From Carya illinoinensis (Eukaryota > Streptophyta > Magnoliopsida > Fagales > Juglandaceae), in contig NC_056764.1 in assembly GCF_018687715.1 (NCBI RefSeq), positions 12,235,001 through 12,299,000 on the forward strand: 64,000 bases of DNA. The letters run 5' to 3'. Position numbers and translations under genes: made by a program. Position 1 is the stretch's first letter, and every line of letters begins with the position of its first letter. The notes under the pieces were generated by a model. That model was given only the letters and a program-made list of their open reading frames with translations. It did not search any database and was not told the DNA's origin. This document shows positions 24,809 to 36,058 of this stretch, piece after piece.

Positions 24809-25845
24809 AAAGATACTATATTCATTGTTATCTGTTGAGAGATTTTAGACAATAACTTGATAGCATATGATCTTTTAAATGCACATAAAAATTTGAGTGA
24901 ATACCTTTTCATTTTCGGTGCATGTTCACGTTTTATTGATAAATAGACAATAAACTCATGCTTAAATGAGACTTCTTACTTCTTAGCATCATAAAAAGAT
25001 AGGAAAATACAATATGTCCCGAATGAGTGTCGCGAATCACTTTTTTTTTTTTTTTTAGCAATTAAGGAAGTGTTTTTAAATAATATTGTGATTTATTTTT
25101 AAATCTTTATAATGATTAAAAATGAAAAAAAAAAAAAAAGGAAATACACTATTCGGGACACTTGTTCAGGCGAAATGTTCGGTACCTGTAACATCACTCA
25201 AAAAGATACGGACATTACGAAGAGGTTATTCAAACAAAGAAAACACAGAATATACGTACAAAGCAATATTTGGCTACCTTCTTTAAATGCCCACTTTTTA
25301 TATTGAAGGTTGACACAATCGTTTTCAATTTTTTTTAGAAAAATCTCATCATAAAGATCGTAAGACACCATCTATATTTGACTTAAATCTCTTGACCAAA
25401 TTCCATGTTTTAGGGAAAAAAAAAAAAGAAAAAGAAAAAGAATTGCACCAAGTGGTGTTAACATCAATGAAAGCGTATTCAACTTTTACAAGAAATTGTG
25501 GAGTGTGATTTGTTCAGTAAGACAATGAAAAGCAAATATACATTAATGAAAGAGAATATATGGTCTACTAATGTGGACGTTAGATTCCTTTTCCAATTTT
25601 AAGTAAAGGATAGATACAAAAATGTTACTTTTAAAAAGTATTTAATGATGTTCTAAAGATCCGGATAGATAAAAATAAGAGTAATGTTAAGATACAATTT
25701 TTAAGAGAGTAAGTAATGTAGATTCCTTTCAAAAACAAGAGGAGTCTATCATTAAAAAATAACTTTTTCATGTATATTTGAGATTTATGTACTTTTTTTT
25801 AAATGAATGTTTGAGAGTTTCACACCCTAATGGTACATTTAGATG
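24174..25845. repeat. segmental repeat, copy 1 (segments D1 and A1)
   Basis: D1 (24174-24990) is paralogous to 48020-48470, 49010-49130 and 51170-51785. Examples: TACAAAAATAAATCCTATAA, then TTCTGCAAGTTGCTTG, then AATGAATTTGGAGGTCACAA. A1 (24981-25845) is paralogous to 44978-45615 and 56877-58345. Examples: CTTCTTAGCATCATAAAAAG, AAAGCAATATTTGGCTACCT and AATGCCCACTTTTTATATTG. No coding function seen. It marks the first unit of a large triplication around a small gene. Confidence 0.85.
24752..24805. repeat. (TA)27 microsatellite
   Basis: An uninterrupted TA run of about 54 bp inside segment D1. It is absent from the paralogous position near 51600. Confidence 0.95.
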
Positions 25846-27538
25846 TTTTTTTTTTTTTTGAAATAAACTTCAATTCAATTCATGAATAAAGAAAGTTACA
25901 GTTGTGATTAATAAGTTCGGGTACCAACCCTGATTACAAGCCAACTACTCGTCTGTTATAAGCTCCCCCACACACAAGTTTTATTGTGTCGGACACTGTT
26001 TAAAAAGATTTAAAAAACTCTCCAATGACACAATCCTTTTAAGATGCGAGACTCTATATAAACAGAGGTGTCCATTTCGGCTTGTCTGTAAGACAACAAC
26101 TCATATCATTCCCACCCTCCAAAAGAGGAGGAAAATTTCCATCCTCATCCTCCAAATAAGGATAGGGACTCACTACCCTACTCCTCCAAAAGAGAAAAGA
26201 GACTCACTACCCTACTCCTCAAAAAGAGGAAAGGAAATTGTCTATTTTAATTATTTTCTTTATCCTAACAACTGTAACTGAAAATAAAAACAAAATAAAG
26301 TTGTACGCTACTAACCCCACTAATTGCACTGCATGCACTACTACTCAAAACCACTAACAACTGTAGTTGAAAATAAAACAAAAAAATGTGTACGCTACTA
26401 CTCAACCCCACTAACTGCACCGTGCTCTCCACTAACTGCACAATAGCTGCTGCCCATGTTCGTCTCCATGCCCATGTCCGCTGGTGCCCATGCCTAGGAA
26501 ACCAGCCCCGTTGCCATCACCTATCTCATTACTGTCAACCTCCGATCAGGACAACTTCCGGTTTGGGCTGGCATAGACAAAACCCAGAGACGAAAACCTC
26601 CTCTTCTTCGTTCAACACCCAGGAGCTTATTTCCAGACCACCAACAACACTAACATAACTAAACAGATTTAACAAAACAAAAATATGAAGGAACAGAGGA
26701 CACCGTTTGACCTTATTTTTATTGAAGCTCCGACCATCATCCCCAAGAACATCCACCGTGAAACTATGGCTGAATCCACCCCCAAAGGTTCTTTATCCCC
26801 TCCATGCCGCTCAGCATGCAACCCAAAAAAATCCCTGTTTTCCATAGATAAGACAGAATACATATACCCCATGGAGGAGCACCCCAAAACAGCAAGTTAA
26901 AATCCACCTCCAAAAGCTAGATTCCCTAACCGAGCCACATCGTAAATCCTCTCTGCTATCACCTCAGAAGACCACCACAAACTGTCAGGAAAGCCGGCCA
27001 TACAAAGCCAAAACAACTCCATTTCCAGCGAGGAATGACTCTCCATCCAGCTGGGTGAAATGATATGGAAATGGACTCGGTACCAGGCTTGTGATGGCCT
27101 TTCAATGGAACAAAACTCAACCAAACAGATGCCAGAAAACGCCTCTTATTACATGCATCCCCGAGTGGTTGGCTTTGACCACACCATGCCACAGCAAAAA
27201 AAAAAACGAAGTTGAGGCCCTCCTCTTCCATTGTGCAAGCCTCACTTTGCTAATTGCGAGATATAAAACCGGAGGAATGACTTTGGCCTCCTTGACCGAG
27301 GTTGGAGCTTTCGACCACCAAACTACCTCCAAACCAATGCTTTATTATAAGCAGAAAAACTAAAAGCAAAAACCAGAGAAAAGGAAACAGAAATGGAACT
27401 TAAAAAAAAAAAACCAAAGAGATGGAGGGAGGGGAAGCCTAGGCTCCCACCTCCCTCGGACAGAAGCACTGCCTTGTTTTCTAGAGAGAAGGAGGAGCTT
27501 CTCTCACTAAGAGTTGGGCGAGAATTCTAGTCCAACAT
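25846..27538 (-). mobile_element. poly(A)-tailed retro-insertion of unclear class
   Basis: It is flanked by ggtacatttagatg (25832-25845) and ggtacgtttagatg (27539-27552), a 14-bp target duplication with one change. The left edge is T14, i.e. a poly(A) tail on the minus strand. Paralogous sites at 45592 and 58330 are empty, which proves insertion. On the minus strand, short frames give WWSKAPTSVKEAKVIPPVLY and HSGMHVIRGVFWHLFG, with no recognised domain. Near the tail are small internal repeats (GACTCACTACCCTACTCCTC twice; ACGCTACTA..CCCCACTAA(T/C)TGCA twice). It is either a 5'-truncated non-LTR element or a processed transcript. Confidence 0.7.
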
Positions 27539-28025
27539 GGTACGTTTAGATGTTAAATACTTTATAGATAGTAGTAAATTAAAACTTTTCAATTTGTAGT
27601 AGATCAAATGCAAGGGAAATTGATTGAAAGCAAAAGCATCCATCATTAATTTGGTTAATTACCTTTAGAGTAGACCAAAGATGTGAAAAACATAAAAAGT
27701 TAAAAACAAAACTCTTACTATATTTAGTTTGATGAAATCTTTAGTAAGCCATTTCGTTGAGATTTCAATGTAAGATAATAAATATAAAATATAAAATATA
27801 ATACATTTAACGATACAATTATTTATTCTTCCCACTTTGGTAAAACCTAACAAAAAAAAGAAAAAAAATATTTTCCCAACTTTTATTTTATATGAAAATT
27901 AAAAACACAGATAAAAAAATCTCTAATAGGGAGCCAGGTCCGTAGGGAGAGAGGGTGCTTTCTGCTTTTTTGAGAAGAATTGGAATGGGATTGATGTGTT
28001 ATTTTTCTATTCATCGTGATACTTG
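27539..28025. repeat. segmental repeat, copy 1 continued (segment B1)
   Basis: Nearly identical to 45592-46080 and 58325-58825. Examples: AGTAGACCAAAGATGTGAAA, ACTATATTTAGTTTGATG and GGAGCCAGGTCCGTAGGGAG. Similarity stops at 28025 (CGTGATACTT), which is the left breakpoint of the 17-kb LTR-element complex. Confidence 0.85.
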
Positions 28026-28119
28026 AAAGAGGAAATATTGGCATCCTTTGAATTTACACAACCCACACCTTATGTGTCAATTGATTTTATTATTTGAATT
28101 TGTTTCTCCTCATTGAAAC

Positions 28120-28296
28120 CAACAGTTTGATGTGAGAGAGAGATAAGTGAGAGACGTTGAGGAGAGTCTGAGAGTGAGAGCTTGATGAGAGAAAACACTT
28201 GAGGAGAGAGAGAGGTCGGATAGAGAGAGAGAGGAATTTGTTGAGAAAGAAAGTTTGATGAGAGAGAGCTTATGAGAGAGGTCAAAGAGAGATCTT

Positions 28297-28344
<48 letters not shown>

Positions 28345-28550
28345 AGGAGAGAGAGAGTTCAGAGAGAGGTCGAAGAGAGAGAGAGAGACTTGATCAGTGA
28401 GAGAGCTTGATGAGAGAGAGAGAGACTTGATCAGTGAGAGAGCTTGATGAGAGAGAGAGAGACTTGATCAGTGAGAGAGCTTGATGAGAGAGAGACGTAG
28501 ATGAGAGAGAGGTGATGAGATAGAGGTCGAAGAGAGAGAGAGAGAAAATC
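28120..28550. repeat. GA-rich low-complexity array with a 37-bp minisatellite
   Basis: The plus strand is almost entirely GAGA with interspersed CTTGAGGAGA and CTTGATGAGA words. A 37-bp unit starting GACTTGATCAGTGAGAGAGC repeats three times with exact period (28387, 28424, 28461). The block separates segment B1 from the truncated gypsy pol. Confidence 0.9.
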
Positions 28551-28607
28551 TATGGAGCAGATTAACCGGATATTCAAGGAGCAGAGAGAAAATACTGACC
28601 GAGGACT

Positions 28608-29151
28608 GTATTGCTACCTACCAAAGGCTGGTAAATCGGATGTTCAAGGAGCAGATTGGAAAATCTATGGAGGTATACGTGGATGACCTGTTGGTAAAGA
28701 GCAAAGGGCTAGCCCAGCACCTTGTGGATTTGCGAATGTCGTTTGGATTCTTACGCTGTTACAAAATGAGGTTGAACCCATCGAAATGTGCTTTTGGTGT
28801 CCAGTCGGGGAAATTCTTGGGCTTCATCGTATCGGAGAGAGAAATTGAAACTTCTCCAGATAAGATAGAGGACATAATCAATATAAATCCGCCAAAAAAT
28901 CTGAATGATACTCAACGACTGGCGGGAAGAGTGGCTGCCCTGGGAAGGTTCATAGCCATGTCAATAGACAAGTGCCTCCCATTTTTTCAAGTATTGTGGA
29001 AATTGCATCCTTGGAATGAGCAGTGCGACGAAGCGTTCGAAAGATTAAAACAGTATTTGGCCAATCCGCCCATTGTAAAACCACCAGAGAAGGGAGACGT
29101 ACTCTATGCGTATCTAGCAGTCTCCCCGCACGCTATATCTGCCGTCCTCAT
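28608..29151 (+). pseudogene. gypsy reverse transcriptase fragment
   Basis: Reads ATYQRLVNRMFKEQIGKSME then VYVDDLLVKSK, containing the catalytic YVDD box. It continues with KMRLNPSKCAFGVQSGKFLG and FIVSEREIETSPDKI, then RLAGRVAALGRFIA and KCLPFFQVL, typical of Tat-type RT and the link to RNase H. The N-terminal fingers and palm are absent. The frame is open until the copia insertion at 29152 and continues after it at 37387. Confidence 0.85.
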
Positions 29152-30491
29152 TGTTGAACCCAAGGTTTCAAGTTTCATGTGATTATAAATCTACACATAG
29201 ATTTTGATGATAACAAATGAATTCAAAGAATAAAGGAGTTTCAAGCTCAAGTTGTTCACACAATGGAATCAAGCACATCAAAGAACCAAGTATGAGCAAG
29301 AAGGAAACAAGTTCACATTAAAGTCATAGAGTAATATTGTAAATCTCTTAAAATTCGAAATTAGGATTAATGCTCAAAATTAATATTTTATCATAAAGCA
29401 TTAAAATACATTTTCCACATGTGCATGAATATTTTTAAAAATTAAATTTGAAAATTTTGAAAGATGATTGATTGTCATCTTTTGCATGTGCATGCCTTGA
29501 TTAAAGGGTTGAACTTTGAAAATATTAAAGATGATTGATTGTCATCTTTCACATGTGCATGTTTTATTTGAATATTTTCAAAAGTGATTGATGCTTTTTT
29601 AGACTTATACAAAAGGTAGATGATTTTGTTTGAAAAATTTGAAAAGTAAAGTGTGCTCATTTTATCATATGCAAAAAGTAAAAGATTAGGTTTGAATTTT
29701 TTGAAAAGGAAAGTGTGCTCATTTTGTCATATGCCAAAAGTAAAAGATTAGGTTTGATTTTTTTGAAAAAATGAATGATGTTGTCTTTGACAATTGAAAA
29801 AGAAGAACCTTTTATTTGAATTTTTTGAAAAAGTGAATGATGTTGTCTTTGACATGTGAATCTTTTTAAATTTGAATATGAAGTCTCATATGCCTATAAA
29901 TAGATCATTTGAGAGCTTCACATTCACAACACCAAGAGCATACAACATTCATTCAAAGCTTTCATTCTCTCTTCTCTAAACATTGAGCCTTAATCCTTGT
30001 TCATTTTGAGAGATATAGTTTGCGCTGTATTGTTCTTATTTCACTCATTGAGGAGTGTTTTCTGATAACCTACCCACTATCAGCTCTTGTATCAGAAAAA
30101 AAGTGTGTATAACCCTTGTGTGTGTAGAAAGTATTCTACACAGGGAATAGTTGAATCACCACGTGTAAGGTGATTGCAAGTGTAGAGGGTGTTCTACACG
30201 GATCCTTTGTAGCGGTGTTGTTCAAAGGTGTAATAGGTTTTTATCTCCACCTGAAGGAGGTTGAATAGTGAATTTGGGAATCCTCAAGGGGTAGCTTGAG
30301 GCGAGGACGTAGGCAGTGGGGCCGAACCTCGTTAACATACTGAGTTTGCTTATCTCTTACCCTTAATCTTTATATTTATTGTTATTTCATATTTTGTTTA
30401 TTTTTTATATTATATATTTGATTTATAATTGTTATTTTTTTTTAATACAACTCAATTCACCCTTCCTCTTGTGTTAGTCATCTGGGCAACA
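29152..30491 (+). repeat. copia 5' LTR, 1340 bp
   Basis: Starts TGTTGAACCCAAGG and ends CATCTGGGCAACA. It contains a TATA-like TATGCCTATAAATAGATC (~29890) followed by CATTCACAACACC. Short internal direct repeats (AAAGTGTGCTCATTTT(A/G)TCATATG at 29650 and 29705; TGAATGATGTTGTCTTTGAC twice) lie in U3. Confidence 0.95.
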
Positions 30492-30493
30492 AT

Positions 30494-30505
30494 TGGTATC
30501 AGAGC
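30494..30505 (+). promoter_or_regulatory. primer-binding site (initiator-Met tRNA)
   Basis: TGGTATCAGAGC, two bases after the 5' LTR, complementary to the 3' end of tRNA-iMet, the standard primer for plant copia elements. Confidence 0.95.
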
Positions 30506-30550
30506 TAAGAGCTCTATTATAAGACTAACTATATTTTGAGTTAAGATCTT

Positions 30551-32185
30551 ATGGCTAACATTTCAGCTTCGTTTGGTGAAGGTCAATCTAGCAGTCGGCC
30601 TCCACTCTTTTATGGAGATAATTACTCATTCTGGAAAGTTAGAATGAGAATATTCCTTCAAGCTCAAGGTCGAGAAATCTAGAAATGTATTGTAAATGGA
30701 CCTTATATTCCAACAAAAGTGGTTGATGGAGTAAAGGTCAAAAAGGAAGAAGAAGAGTTTGATCGTGAAGACGATAGACTTTATACTTTGAATTTAACTG
30801 CTATGAATTTATTATTTAATGGTCTCAATGGAAATGAGTTTAATAGAATAATGACTTGTGCTACGGCAAAAGAAATTTGGGATAACTTGGAAGTTACTTA
30901 TGAAGGAACTTCGCAAGTCAAGGAATCAAAAATTTATATTCTTACTCATGAATATGAAATGTTTAAGATGAATGATGATGAATCTATTTCTAGTATGCAC
31001 ACTCGTTTTACTAACATCATAAACAACTTGACAGCTCTTGGCAAAGTTTATTCCAAGGTGGAGATAGTAAGAAAAATTCTCAACTCTCTACCAAAATGCT
31101 GGGAATCAAAAGTGACAGCGATTCTTGAAGCTAGAGACCTTAAGAAGTTCGAAGTCAATGAACTCATCGGGTCACTTATCACCCATGAGTACACATTGAA
31201 AAGAGGAGAAGAAGAAGGAAAGCCAAAGAAGAGCTTAGCACTTAAAGCTGTTCCTCATGAAAGTGAAAGTGATGAAGATGAGGAAAATGAAGATAAAGAT
31301 GAAGAAGTTGCGATGATAACAAGAAGAATTCATAGGTTCTTGACGAAAAATAGAACTCCTTCGAGGAAATCCTTCAAAAAGTTTTCCAAGAAAGATTCAG
31401 GTAAAAATGACACTTTAATTTGTTATAAATGCAATAAACCTGGTCATATCAAGCCAAATTGTCCTCTGCTAAAGAAAGATCGAAACAAGGGCAAGAAAGC
31501 AATGAAAGCTACATGAGATGATGATTCAAGTAGCTCAGATAGTGAAGCAAGCAATGAAGAATCAGCAAATCTTTGTCTTATGGCTAAAGATGACATTGAG
31601 ATAACAAATCTTGATAATATTGAAAATCCTTCATATGAAGAATTGCAAAATGTTTTAGAAGAGGTATATGAGGAATTTGAAAAATTGGGTATCAAGTATA
31701 TTGCTTTGAAAAAGAAAAATTCTTATTTAACAAACGAAATTGAAATTTTAAGAAAAGAAAGTATCATTTTGAAAGATGAAAATCTTGAATTGAATAAGAA
31801 GAAAACCGATTTAGAAAATATTGTTGAAAACTTTACGAATGGAAAAAGAAATTTTGACAAACTTCTTGGTAGTCAAAGATGTGTTTTTGACAAGGCAGGT
31901 TTGGGATATATGCCAAAACAAAAATACAAACCTTATAAAAATTTCTTTGATAATCATTCTACATCAAAGACTAATATTCAAAATTCTTTTCATAAAAATA
32001 ATTTTGTCAAAAAAGGATATTATTATAATCATTCAAGTTTTTCATATATGTCACATGCTATTTGCAATTTTTGTAATAGAAATGGTCATAATTATCATAC
32101 TTGTTCTATTAGAAGAAATCATACAATGACTATTAGGGCCATATGGGTACCTAAAAATCTTATTTCTTCTAATACTAATAAATAA
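30551..32185 (+). pseudogene. copia gag (nucleocapsid) region, disrupted
   Basis: The ATG at 30551 opens MANISASFGEGQSSSRPPLF then YGDNYSFWKVRM, a copia gag start. An in-frame TAG at 30680 replaces an expected Trp (REI*KCI). The frame continues to 31516 with the UBN2-type capsid region and a CCHC knuckle CYKCNKPGHIKPNC (~31421-31462). A TGA at 31514-31516 is followed by the same-frame tail 31520-32185. The tail has an acidic Ser-rich patch, a coiled coil (~31650-31830) and a second CCHC-like CNFCNRNGHNYHTC (~32062). Gag packages the RNA. Here it cannot be made full length without readthrough. Confidence 0.85.
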
Positions 32186-32229
32186 AGGACCCAAAGAACT
32201 TGGGTACCAAGAAAAATCATTTTAATTGT

Positions 32230-33490
32230 TTTTATAGGTATGCATAAAGTCTTCCACAAGCAAAAACAAATGGTTTTTAGATAGTGGATGTTCAAGACAC
32301 ATGACGAGAGACAAGACTAAGTTCTTTGATCTTAGATCTAAAGAAGAAGGACACGTGACATTTGGAGACAACTCGAAAGGGAAGATCGTGGGAATATGTA
32401 AAATTGGTAATGAATCTTCTCTCATAATTGAAGATGTTCTACTTGTTGAAGGTTTAAAACATAATCTTTTGAGCATAAGTCAATTATGTGATAAAGGATT
32501 TACAGTTACTTTTAAAATGGATAAATGCATTATTTTGAATGATCATGATTGTAATATTTGTTTTATTGCTTTTAGAAACAATAATGTTTATACAATTCAT
32601 TTTGAAGAAATTACCTCACAAGATGCTATTTGCTTTTCAGTTCAAAATGAAACTAGTTGGTTATGGCATAGAAGATTAGGTCATGCCAACATAGAACTTA
32701 TTTCCAAACTTTCAAAAAATGATTTTGTGAGAGGTTTACCAAAAATATATTTTCTTAAAGACAAAATTTGTGATGCATGTCAATTTGGTAAACAAACAAA
32801 AACTTCTTTTAAAACTAAGAAACATATTTCCACTACTAGACCATTGCAACTGATACACATGGATCTTTTTAGACTAAATAGAGTTACAAGTCTAGGAGGA
32901 AAATATTATGCATTTGTTATTGTTGATGATTTCTCTAGATATACTTGGGTCATCTTTCTTGCTCATAAAGATGAGGCACATAATGCTTTTACCAAGTTAT
33001 GCAAGAGAATTCAAAATGAAAATGACTATACTATTTCAAGTATCCGAAGTGATAGGGGAAAAGAGTTTGTTAATAAAAATATTGAAACTTTTTGTGATGA
33101 AAATGGTTTTGTGCATAATTTTTCTGCTCCTCGAACTCCTCAACAAAATGGGGTAGTAGAGAGGAAAAATAGATCTCTTCAAGAGATGGCAAGAACAATG
33201 CTCAATAAGAACAACTTGCCTAGTTATTTTTAGGCCGAAGCGGTAAGTACTGCATGTTATGTTATAAATAGAGTTATACTAAGGTCTAAGTTAGATAAAA
33301 CTCCCTATGAGCTTTGAAATGAGAAAAAGCTCAACATTGGTTACTTTCATGTATTTGGATGCAAATGTTTTATTTTGAATGACAGGGATAATTTAGGCAA
33401 GTTTGATGCAAAATCTGATGAAGGTATCTTTTTCGGGTATTCTACTAATAGTAAAACTTATAGAGTATTCAATAAAAAGACTTTGTACAA
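32230..33490 (+). pseudogene. copia protease-integrase region, disrupted
   Basis: The frame around 32270 reads WFLDSGCSRHMTRDKTKF, the aspartic protease active site in its copia form (DSG), followed by FGDNSKGKIVGI. The integrase zinc motif is WLWHRRLGHANIELI with CDACQFGKQ. The catalytic core shows HMDLF (Asp), RSDRGKEF (Asp) and PQQNGVVERKN (Glu). The frame is ended by TAG at 33231-33233 where Trp is expected (SYF*AEAVS) and by TGA at 33315-33317 (YEL*NEKK), then by a frameshift near 33485. Joined to gag in an intact element; here separated by a frameshift around 32190-32235. Confidence 0.85.
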
Positions 33491-33496
33491 GAATCT

Positions 33497-35329
33497 ATGC
33501 ATGTAGTATTTGATGAATCTAATTCTCCACTCTCCAAGAAATCTATTGATGAAGAAACAGGAGATATAAATAACACGGAAAGTCTCAATCTCAACAAAGA
33601 GAAAACAATAGAGAAAGTTCAACATGGAGCCATCAGGAAAGATCATCAAAATTTAATACAAGATGCAACCAAACAGTGGAAATTTGTGAAAGATCATCCA
33701 GTGGAACAAATTTTGGGAGAACCTTCACAAGGTGTAAGTACTCGATCATCTCTTAGAAATATTTGCAATCATACTGCTTTTCTATCTCAAATTGAACCCA
33801 AAAATATTGATGACGCACTTCTTGATGAATCTTGGATTCTAGCTATGCAAGAAGAGTTGAATCAATTTGAAAGAAATGATGTTTGGACACTTGTTCCTAG
33901 ACCAAAAAATCATACTATTATTGGAACAAAATGGGTTTTTAGAAATAAGAAAGATGAGTCCGGAGTTATAATTAGAAATAAGGCTCGACTTGTAGCCCAA
34001 GGTTTTAATCAAGAAGAAGGAATCGATTATGATGTGACATATGCACCAGTCGTAAGATTAGAAACTATTCGAATGCTACTTGCATATGCTTATTATAAAG
34101 ATTTCAAACTTTTTCAAATGGATGTTAAAAGTGCTTTCTTAAATAGTTTTATAAATGAAGAGGTATATGTTGAGCAACCTCCAGGTTTTGAAAATCATAT
34201 TTCGCCAAATCATGTTTTCAAACTCACAAAAACACTATATGGACTTAAACAAGCTCTTAGAGCTTGGTACGAAAGATTTAGTGGTTTCTTGATTGAAAAA
34301 GGTTTTTCAAGAGGAAAAATCGACACAACTCTTTTAATTAAATATGAAAATGATGATATTCTTTTGATTCAGATTTATGTTGATGATATAATATTCGGTG
34401 CTACTAATGAAAATATGTGTCAAGTTTTTGCTAAAACTATGCAGGAAGAATTTGAGATGAGCATGATGGGAGAACTTACATTCTTTCTCGGATTGCAAAT
34501 TAAGCAAGCAAAAAGTGGGACATTCATCAATCAATCAAAATATATTAAGGAATTATTGAAGAAGTTTGGGATGGAAAATACTAAGGAAATTGGAACACCA
34601 ATGAGCCCATTAACTAAACTTGATAAAGATGAATCCGGTAAGCCAGTTGACTCGAAGATATATCGAGGTATGATTGGTAGCTTATTATATTTAACAGCCA
34701 GTAGACCAGATATTATGTTTAGTGTGTGCTTATGTGCACGCTTTCAATCATCTCCAAAAGAATCACATTTAATTGCAGTTAAGCGCATTCTTAGATATCT
34801 TAGTGGTACAATTAACCTAGGGTTATGGTACCCTAAGCACACATCTTTCGATCTAATCAGCTACATAGATGCAGATTATGCTGGCTGTAAAATAGATCGA
34901 AAAAGCACTAGTGGAGCATGTCATTTCTTAGGTCATGCATTAGTTTCCTGGTTTAGTAAAAAACAAAATTCTGTTGCACTATCTACTGCTGAGGCAGAAT
35001 ATGTTGTTGCGGGTAGTTGTTGTACTCAAGTTCTCTACATGAAGCAACAACTTGAAGATTTTAAACTCAAGTATAATCACATTCCAATCAAATGTGATAA
35101 TACAAGTGCTATAAATCTTTCAAAGAACCCAATACAACATTCTAGAACTAAGCATATTGAAATAAGATATCATTTTCTTCGAGATCATGTGCAGAAAGGT
35201 GATATAGTACTAGAATTCACAAACACACACGATCAGTTAGCAAATATTTTCACAAAACCTTTACCAGAAGATAGATTATGTATGATCAGAAGAGAAATAG
35301 GTATGATGTATGCTATGAATATCTCTTAA
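33497..35329 (+). CDS. copia reverse transcriptase-RNase H region, 610-codon open frame
   Basis: This is a continuation of pol rather than an independent gene; the ATG at 33497 follows a frameshift. RT begins at WILAMQEELNQFERNDVW, with KWVFRNKKDESG, KARLVAQGFNQEEGIDY, FQMDVKSAFLNSFINEEVYV and YGLKQALRAWYERF. The catalytic YVDD is at 34376-34387 (YVDDIIFGAT). RNase H shows YIDADYAGCKIDRKSTSG, STAEAEYVVA and CDNTSAINLSKNP, and it ends HIEIRYHFLRDHV. In an intact copy it copies RNA to DNA in virus-like particles. Key residues look present but the element lacks intact gag and integrase. Confidence 0.9.
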   Translation: MHVVFDESNSPLSKKSIDEETGDINNTESLNLNKEKTIEKVQHGAIRKDHQNLIQDATKQWKFVKDHPVEQILGEPSQGVSTRSSLRNICNHTAFLSQIEPKNIDDALLDESWILAMQEELNQFERNDVWTLVPRPKNHTIIGTKWVFRNKKDESGVIIRNKARLVAQGFNQEEGIDYDVTYAPVVRLETIRMLLAYAYYKDFKLFQMDVKSAFLNSFINEEVYVEQPPGFENHISPNHVFKLTKTLYGLKQALRAWYERFSGFLIEKGFSRGKIDTTLLIKYENDDILLIQIYVDDIIFGATNENMCQVFAKTMQEEFEMSMMGELTFFLGLQIKQAKSGTFINQSKYIKELLKKFGMENTKEIGTPMSPLTKLDKDESGKPVDSKIYRGMIGSLLYLTASRPDIMFSVCLCARFQSSPKESHLIAVKRILRYLSGTINLGLWYPKHTSFDLISYIDADYAGCKIDRKSTSGACHFLGHALVSWFSKKQNSVALSTAEAEYVVAGSCCTQVLYMKQQLEDFKLKYNHIPIKCDNTSAINLSKNPIQHSRTKHIEIRYHFLRDHVQKGDIVLEFTNTHDQLANIFTKPLPEDRLCMIRREIGMMYAMNIS

Positions 35330-35377
35330 AAGATAGACTAGAGTCAATAAAAATAGAGATAGATTTTTTAAATACTT

Positions 35378-35779
35378 TTACATAAACTTGAGATTCTTAG
35401 CCTCATGTTTGAGATGCTCATTCTCTTCATACAATATTATGTCATTCTTATCTATGGGAACCGGCAAGCGGAATGAAGAATCTAATAAAGATTTTAACTG
35501 TTTATTCTTCTGCCGAATGATTCCTTCCCTTGTGTGAGACTCTTGAACAATTCGTTGAAGTACAACAATTTGTTCTTTGAGCTTTTCAACTTCATGATTT
35601 TTGGCTTGTAGCCGCTGAGAAAAAGCAACAATAGAGGAAGAGTAGCGAGTCCCAAGACTCACCAAGTCATAAATAGCATCAGAATCTGACTTATTAGTCA
35701 GATTATTATTTTCTTGCTGCAATATGGCACCAATGACAGCTGCAGAAAGGACAGGAGGTTGAGATGCAGAATGCCTCAT
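35378..35779 (-). CDS. reverse-strand coiled-coil ORF inside copia (ORF Y), 133 aa
   Basis: An open frame runs back to 35950, but I choose the ATG at 35779 (MRHSASQPPVLSAAVIGAIL) because a TATA-like TATAAAATC lies ~140 bp upstream (35918-35926). Residues ~22-60 read SDAIYDLVSLGTRYSSSIVA, then FSQRLQAKNHEVEKLKEQIV begins a heptad-like coiled coil to the end. No known domain. It aligns with the neighbouring ORF X (VIGAI...KSDSDAI...SSSIVAFSQRL versus MIGAV...KADSEII...AASVMIMSRRL), so the two are duplicates. It lies between pol and the polypurine tract, antisense to the element. Function unknown; possibly captured or element-specific. Confidence 0.6.
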   Translation of the reverse strand: MRHSASQPPVLSAAVIGAILQQENNNLTNKSDSDAIYDLVSLGTRYSSSIVAFSQRLQAKNHEVEKLKEQIVVLQRIVQESHTREGIIRQKNKQLKSLLDSSFRLPVPIDKNDIILYEENEHLKHEAKNLKFM

Positions 35780-35917
35780 GGATGGATCTAGAGAAATATT
35801 AGAAGAATGTGCTATTGAGAAAAGAATAGAAGGCTTAAAACGAGAATGCTGAAAGAATGCAGATGAGTTATAGAGATGAGATGAAAACTTAATGCGGATT
35901 GGATGAACTTCAGGACT

Positions 35918-35926
35918 GATTTTATA
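35918..35926 (-). promoter_or_regulatory. TATA-like box of reverse ORF Y
   Basis: The minus strand reads CTCTATAAAATCAGTCC, a good plant TATA match, at a fitting distance from the ATG at 35779. Confidence 0.45.
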
Positions 35927-36058
35927 GAGATAGCATAAAGAATAAGACAAACTATTTTCTCTTCAAATCTTATTTAGTCAAAAGAAATACAAGATATGCT
36001 GGACACACATTGTCAAAAGTTTTCTTACTAAGCCGACGAGATTAACAGTAGATTGTCC

